DNA from: a bacterium | GTDB lineage: Bacteria; T1Sed10-126 | Direction of reading: 5' to 3' | Length of the DNA stretch: 36,894 bases | Assembly: GCA_003554945.1 (NCBI GenBank) | Contig: PWHN01000024.1 | Coordinates: 1 to 36,894 of the forward strand | Shown: one piece after another, positions 34,093 through 36,894 of the stretch | Layout: every line of letters starts with the position of its first letter | Position numbering within the stretch: position 1 is the first letter of the stretch | The notes under the pieces: generated by a model | Told to the model about the DNA's origin: nothing | The model's input: the letters and a program-made list of their open reading frames with translations, nothing else | The model's database searches: none | Made by a program: the position numbers and the translations under genes

Positions 34093-36210
34093 TTACGCTA
34101 CTTCTACAGTCGCCTCAAGGGGCGAATTTTTTGAACTGTAACGTTCAATCAGCTCATTACGAAAATCTTCTACTGTTTTATAATCCTGGCGCTGGAATCT
34201 AAATCCAGGAAAACGCTCGACGTTACCCGGGCTATATTTCATGTTCTTTTCTTTCAGATACTCTCGTTCTTCTTCAGGCAGCCTTTTATTAAACCGGAGT
34301 TCAAACCGGTGACACATGACCCCGCTCACATCCACCTTCTCAATTCCAGTTATCTGAACTACGGCTTTCTCCTCCTCCTGCAGCCGATCAATCCACTCGC
34401 TTGTCATTTCCTTCGATTCGTAAACTTCAGGCGGGACCTCCCGCTCGGCCCGTTTTTCCAGTTGTTTTAAAAATTTAACTTGAGCCGGAGTAGGACGGTT
34501 CCCACTCAGCCAGCCGCTTTTATTTGCTTTTTCGTAAGGCTCGCGCAGCCACTTAAACTCTTGCTGCAAAAACTCTTCGTAACTGCTTTCGGCTCGTTCA
34601 ATTCTGTCCAGCTCTTCCTCCATTCCACTCGTATATTCATAAGAAATTACCTGCTCGTATTTTTCTCTCAAATATTCACAAAGCCTTTCTCCTTTTTCCG
34701 TCGGTCTCAACTTTCCCCCTTGTTTGCGAACATAGCCAAAACCACCGCGACCGCGCTTTATCTTGCCTAAAATATCTCCGTACGTGGAGGGGCGTCCTAT
34801 TCCTTTCTCCTTCAACGCCCGGACAAGACTTCCCTCTCTGTAGCGCGCCGGCGGATAGGTCTGCATGGCCTCGGGCCAGGAGCGCTTTAAATTCAGTTCG
34901 GCTCTCGCCTTAATCTCAGGCAGTTTAACCTCTTCACGACCATAATCCGGACGAATTTTTCTATAAATTTCCAGGAACCCGGAACTCAACAGTTCATCAC
35001 CGCGCGCCTGTGCGGTTACATCTTCTACGCTTAAATTTATCTCTGTTGTTTTATAAACTGCCGGACGGGACTGTGAAGCTAAAAACCGATAGTAAATCAG
35101 ACGATAAAGTTCCCAGAGATCGGGTCTAATTTGTTCCTCCAACACCTCCGGACGCAAGTCGGAGTCCTCGGGCGAGGCTGGTCGTATTGCTTCGTGAGCA
35201 TCCTGCTCTGCCCCCCCGGGGCGCCAGGGACGGCCTTTGTATAAGTCTTCAGAATAAAAATTTTCAAGAGCTTCGCGGGCCTGATTGAGTGCCTGAGGCG
35301 AAACGCGAGTTGAATCCGTACGCATGTAAGTTATCAAAGCCTGTGGCTTGCCGTCTATCTCCACCCCCTGGTAAAGCTCCTGGGCCAGCGCCATAGTTTT
35401 TTCCGGCGAAAAATTCAATAGTGTGTCAGCCGCATCCTGCAACGCATCTGTAGTGTAGGGCGGACGGGGATTTTGTTTGTCCTCCGGGACCAGATCAACA
35501 CTATCAACTTTCATGCTTCCTATTTCGTTTAATTTCAGAACCTGTTCCTTAATTTGCTCAAATTCTTCCCATTCATCATTGACCACAGCTTCAATTTCTT
35601 CATCTCCTGCTTCGAGAAGCGCGTGTAGCTTCCAGTAATGACGTACGGTAAAACTCTCAATTTCACGCTCGCGATCAACCACCAGTGCCACAGCGGGACA
35701 CATAACTCTACCGGCTGCCGGCAGGCCGGGTCCATCCGGGTCAAATTGGGTAATTGAAGAAATAATAAATCCAATTAGACGATCGAGCACCCGTCTTGCC
35801 CGTTGGGCTTCTACACGATTTGAATCTATCTGCCGCGGCGCCTCCAGAGCCTCACGAACCGCCCGATAAACAATTGCGTTAAACTCAATCCTTTTTACTT
35901 CTGCCCCGTAAGGAGTACAATGTTCTCGCAGGTCCGCCGCGATGGCTTCCCCTTCCCTGTCGGGGTCGGTGGCCAGATATATCTCATCCGCGTCAGCAAG
36001 CCGCTCGCGCACCTTTTTTACTTTGTCATTCCCACGAAAGTATATTGGCTCCCAGTGCGCCCGGTATCCCTGGTCAACATCGATCCCAAGCTCATCAGCA
36101 GGAAGGTCCACTATATGCCCGCCACACGCTATTACGTCATACTCTCCCGCCAAAAATCTACGAATAGTTTTAGTTTTGGCTGCGGACTCAACAACAATTA
36201 CCTTTTTCAC
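34093..36210 (-). CDS. topA: type IA DNA topoisomerase with an atypical C-terminus
   Basis: A 705-residue type IA topoisomerase that relaxes negative supercoils. The Toprim domain has E8 and TDPDREGEAIA (81-91; D82, D84, E86). The nucleophile is Y295 in LITYMRTDSTR. DAHEAIRP (337-344) and GIGRPSTYGDIL (470-481) complete the core. AAGRVMCPAVALVVDRE replaces the more usual SAGRVQSVAL, so this is a divergent member. No cysteine zinc ribbons follow. Instead there is RPTPAQVKFLKQLEKRA (572-588) with a downstream ESKEMTSEWIDRL, like DUF3072-type helical motifs, and then a beta-rich tail. The start is a GTG at 36210 with GAGGT about 10 bases upstream. Confidence 0.93.
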   Translation of the reverse strand: MKKVIVVESAAKTKTIRRFLAGEYDVIACGGHIVDLPADELGIDVDQGYRAHWEPIYFRGNDKVKKVRERLADADEIYLATDPDREGEAIAADLREHCTPYGAEVKRIEFNAIVYRAVREALEAPRQIDSNRVEAQRARRVLDRLIGFIISSITQFDPDGPGLPAAGRVMCPAVALVVDREREIESFTVRHYWKLHALLEAGDEEIEAVVNDEWEEFEQIKEQVLKLNEIGSMKVDSVDLVPEDKQNPRPPYTTDALQDAADTLLNFSPEKTMALAQELYQGVEIDGKPQALITYMRTDSTRVSPQALNQAREALENFYSEDLYKGRPWRPGGAEQDAHEAIRPASPEDSDLRPEVLEEQIRPDLWELYRLIYYRFLASQSRPAVYKTTEINLSVEDVTAQARGDELLSSGFLEIYRKIRPDYGREEVKLPEIKARAELNLKRSWPEAMQTYPPARYREGSLVRALKEKGIGRPSTYGDILGKIKRGRGGFGYVRKQGGKLRPTEKGERLCEYLREKYEQVISYEYTSGMEEELDRIERAESSYEEFLQQEFKWLREPYEKANKSGWLSGNRPTPAQVKFLKQLEKRAEREVPPEVYESKEMTSEWIDRLQEEEKAVVQITGIEKVDVSGVMCHRFELRFNKRLPEEEREYLKEKNMKYSPGNVERFPGFRFQRQDYKTVEDFRNELIERYSSKNSPLEATVEVA

Positions 36211-36401
36211 CTGAATCTACCTCGTTTACTCTGTTTTATTTTCTTGCCCCCCACATATTTCGGGTGGTTTCCACAACGACACTTCTCCACAACACTCCCC
36301 GGCCAATTTCCAAGAACAGTTTTAGTTACCCGGGGAATATCTATAAACCACTGCGCTGGTGGTAATAACTGAAATTAAGGAAGGGATAATTGGTGGTTCA
36401 A

Positions 36402-36593
36402 CTAATCTAAACCCTTTAGTTCGCGCGGCGTTGCCTCCCCCATCAACATCTTACAGATGTTTTTGTAACCGACCGAACGGTTTTTTTTGAATAATCCTGA
36501 AAAATCTGAGTAAGCGTCCGGATATTTCATTTCAAGACTCTCCAGTTCGTTGCTCACCCGTTCCAGCTCTTCAAGTGGTGCCTCGGCTGCCAT
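36402..36593 (-). CDS. 63-residue protein of unknown function
   Basis: A small protein with an acidic N-terminal helix (about 5-25, LEELERVSNELESLEMKY) and a basic C-terminal part with FKKNRSVGYKNICKMLMG. No TM segment, signal or zinc motif is visible. GAGGTG lies 7 bases before the ATG and codon use looks normal. It precedes topA on the same strand by about 190 bases, so co-transcription is possible. I do not recognise a family. Confidence 0.6.
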   Translation of the reverse strand: MAAEAPLEELERVSNELESLEMKYPDAYSDFSGLFKKNRSVGYKNICKMLMGEATPRELKGLD

Positions 36594-36894
36594 ATTTTCA
36601 CCTCGCTCTCAAATTTATTTACAATTGAATAGACAACCATAATAAATTTTTCCCCGCTTTGCAACTATTTTTCTGAGCCCCACAAAATCCCGCGGTGGCA
36701 TTCGACACAAGAAAAAGTAGTGACCGCAGACCCGAAATCTATAGTTTTTTAAAGAAAAAAGATGTGGAAGGTCCTAACCTGATTAATTCATCAGCTGATG
36801 AATTAATCACCCGTAGGGCCGCCCATTCGTAGGAATGGGCGGGGTTAGCCCAGCTGTTTACATAAAAACTGGAAAATTACATTATGTAGAAATA
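36594..36894. other. terminal intergenic region with a three-armed palindrome
   Basis: CTAACC (36774-36779) pairs with GGTTAG (36843-36848). Inside are a perfect 28-bp loop-less palindrome, whose half is GATTAATTCATCAG (36781-36794), and a hairpin CCGCCCATTC (36819-36828) with GAATGGGCGG (36833-36842) over a GTAG loop. Bases 36594-36770 are AT-rich and hold nothing else I can assign; no gene starts after it within the window. Confidence 0.7.

Noticed and set aside
36771-36850. Integron attC site suggested by CCTAAC..GGTTAGCC
   Set aside because: The core boxes do not fit RYYYAAC/GTTRRRY exactly, and no integrase or cassette array is visible.

Overview
The window looks like a stretch of chromosome from a diderm, probably salt-adapted, anaerobic or facultative bacterium. 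A predicted outer-membrane beta-barrel with a C-terminal phenylalanine points to two membranes. Many proteins are strongly acidic. A glucosyl-3-phosphoglycerate synthase homologue suggests compatible-solute synthesis. The V-type ATPase operon has the seven-gene order E-DUF2764-A-B-D-I-K known from spirochaetes, Chlamydiae and Bacteroidetes. TTG and GTG starts are common. The phylum cannot be fixed from the window alone.

Layout. 1-6140 (+): a four-helix-bundle (23S-IVP family) gene set inside GC-rich repeats, then nnr (NAD(P)HX repair), alr, a membrane-anchored unknown, thiL and an XRE-type regulator. 6141-8537: repeats, a small YjfB-like motility gene (-) and a gpgS-like glycosyltransferase (-). 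8538-12351 (-): a compact unit reading tRNA-Arg(CCU), PHP phosphoesterase, outer-membrane barrel, TPR protein, PASTA protein, rpe. 12450-19908 (+): the V-type ATPase operon, driven by a promoter divergent from the tRNA promoter. 20105-21265 (-): a solitary sulfate adenylyltransferase. 21466-23086 (+): a good sigma-70-like promoter, a tail-anchored unknown and a two-TM HAMP-like protein. 23155-28103 (-): a P-loop kinase-like protein, a TIM-barrel protein, ligA with an unusual insert, and thrH. 28274-28564: two structured elements in inverted orientation. 28621-32114 (+): Mut7-C protein, thiI, a DASS/SLC13 permease and a small unknown, all overlapping. 32124-33175 (-): WYL-domain protein and SDR. 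33562-34086 (+): CarD-like regulator, convergent with topA (34093-36210, -). A 63-residue unknown (-) and a three-armed palindrome close the window.

How the genes fit together. The ATPase proteolipid carries the residues that bind Na+ in Enterococcus NtpK, and a DASS-family (usually Na+-coupled) permease lies downstream, so sodium-based energetics is a reasonable reading. thiL and thiI concern thiamine and tRNA thiolation. rpe and thrH are housekeeping metabolism; ligA and topA are DNA maintenance.

The most unusual content is non-coding. (1) Two elements at 28274-28404 (+) and 28427-28564 (-) share a sequence scaffold and a three-helix fold, while their helices differ almost completely in sequence yet still pair. 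(2) Gene gaps hold a 7-bp-period GC repeat built on GGCGCNN. (3) A scattered hairpin family keeps its flanks and changes its arms in compensating pairs. (4) Several other nested palindromes occur, at 8317-8446, 19989-20053, 23925-24012 and 36774-36848.
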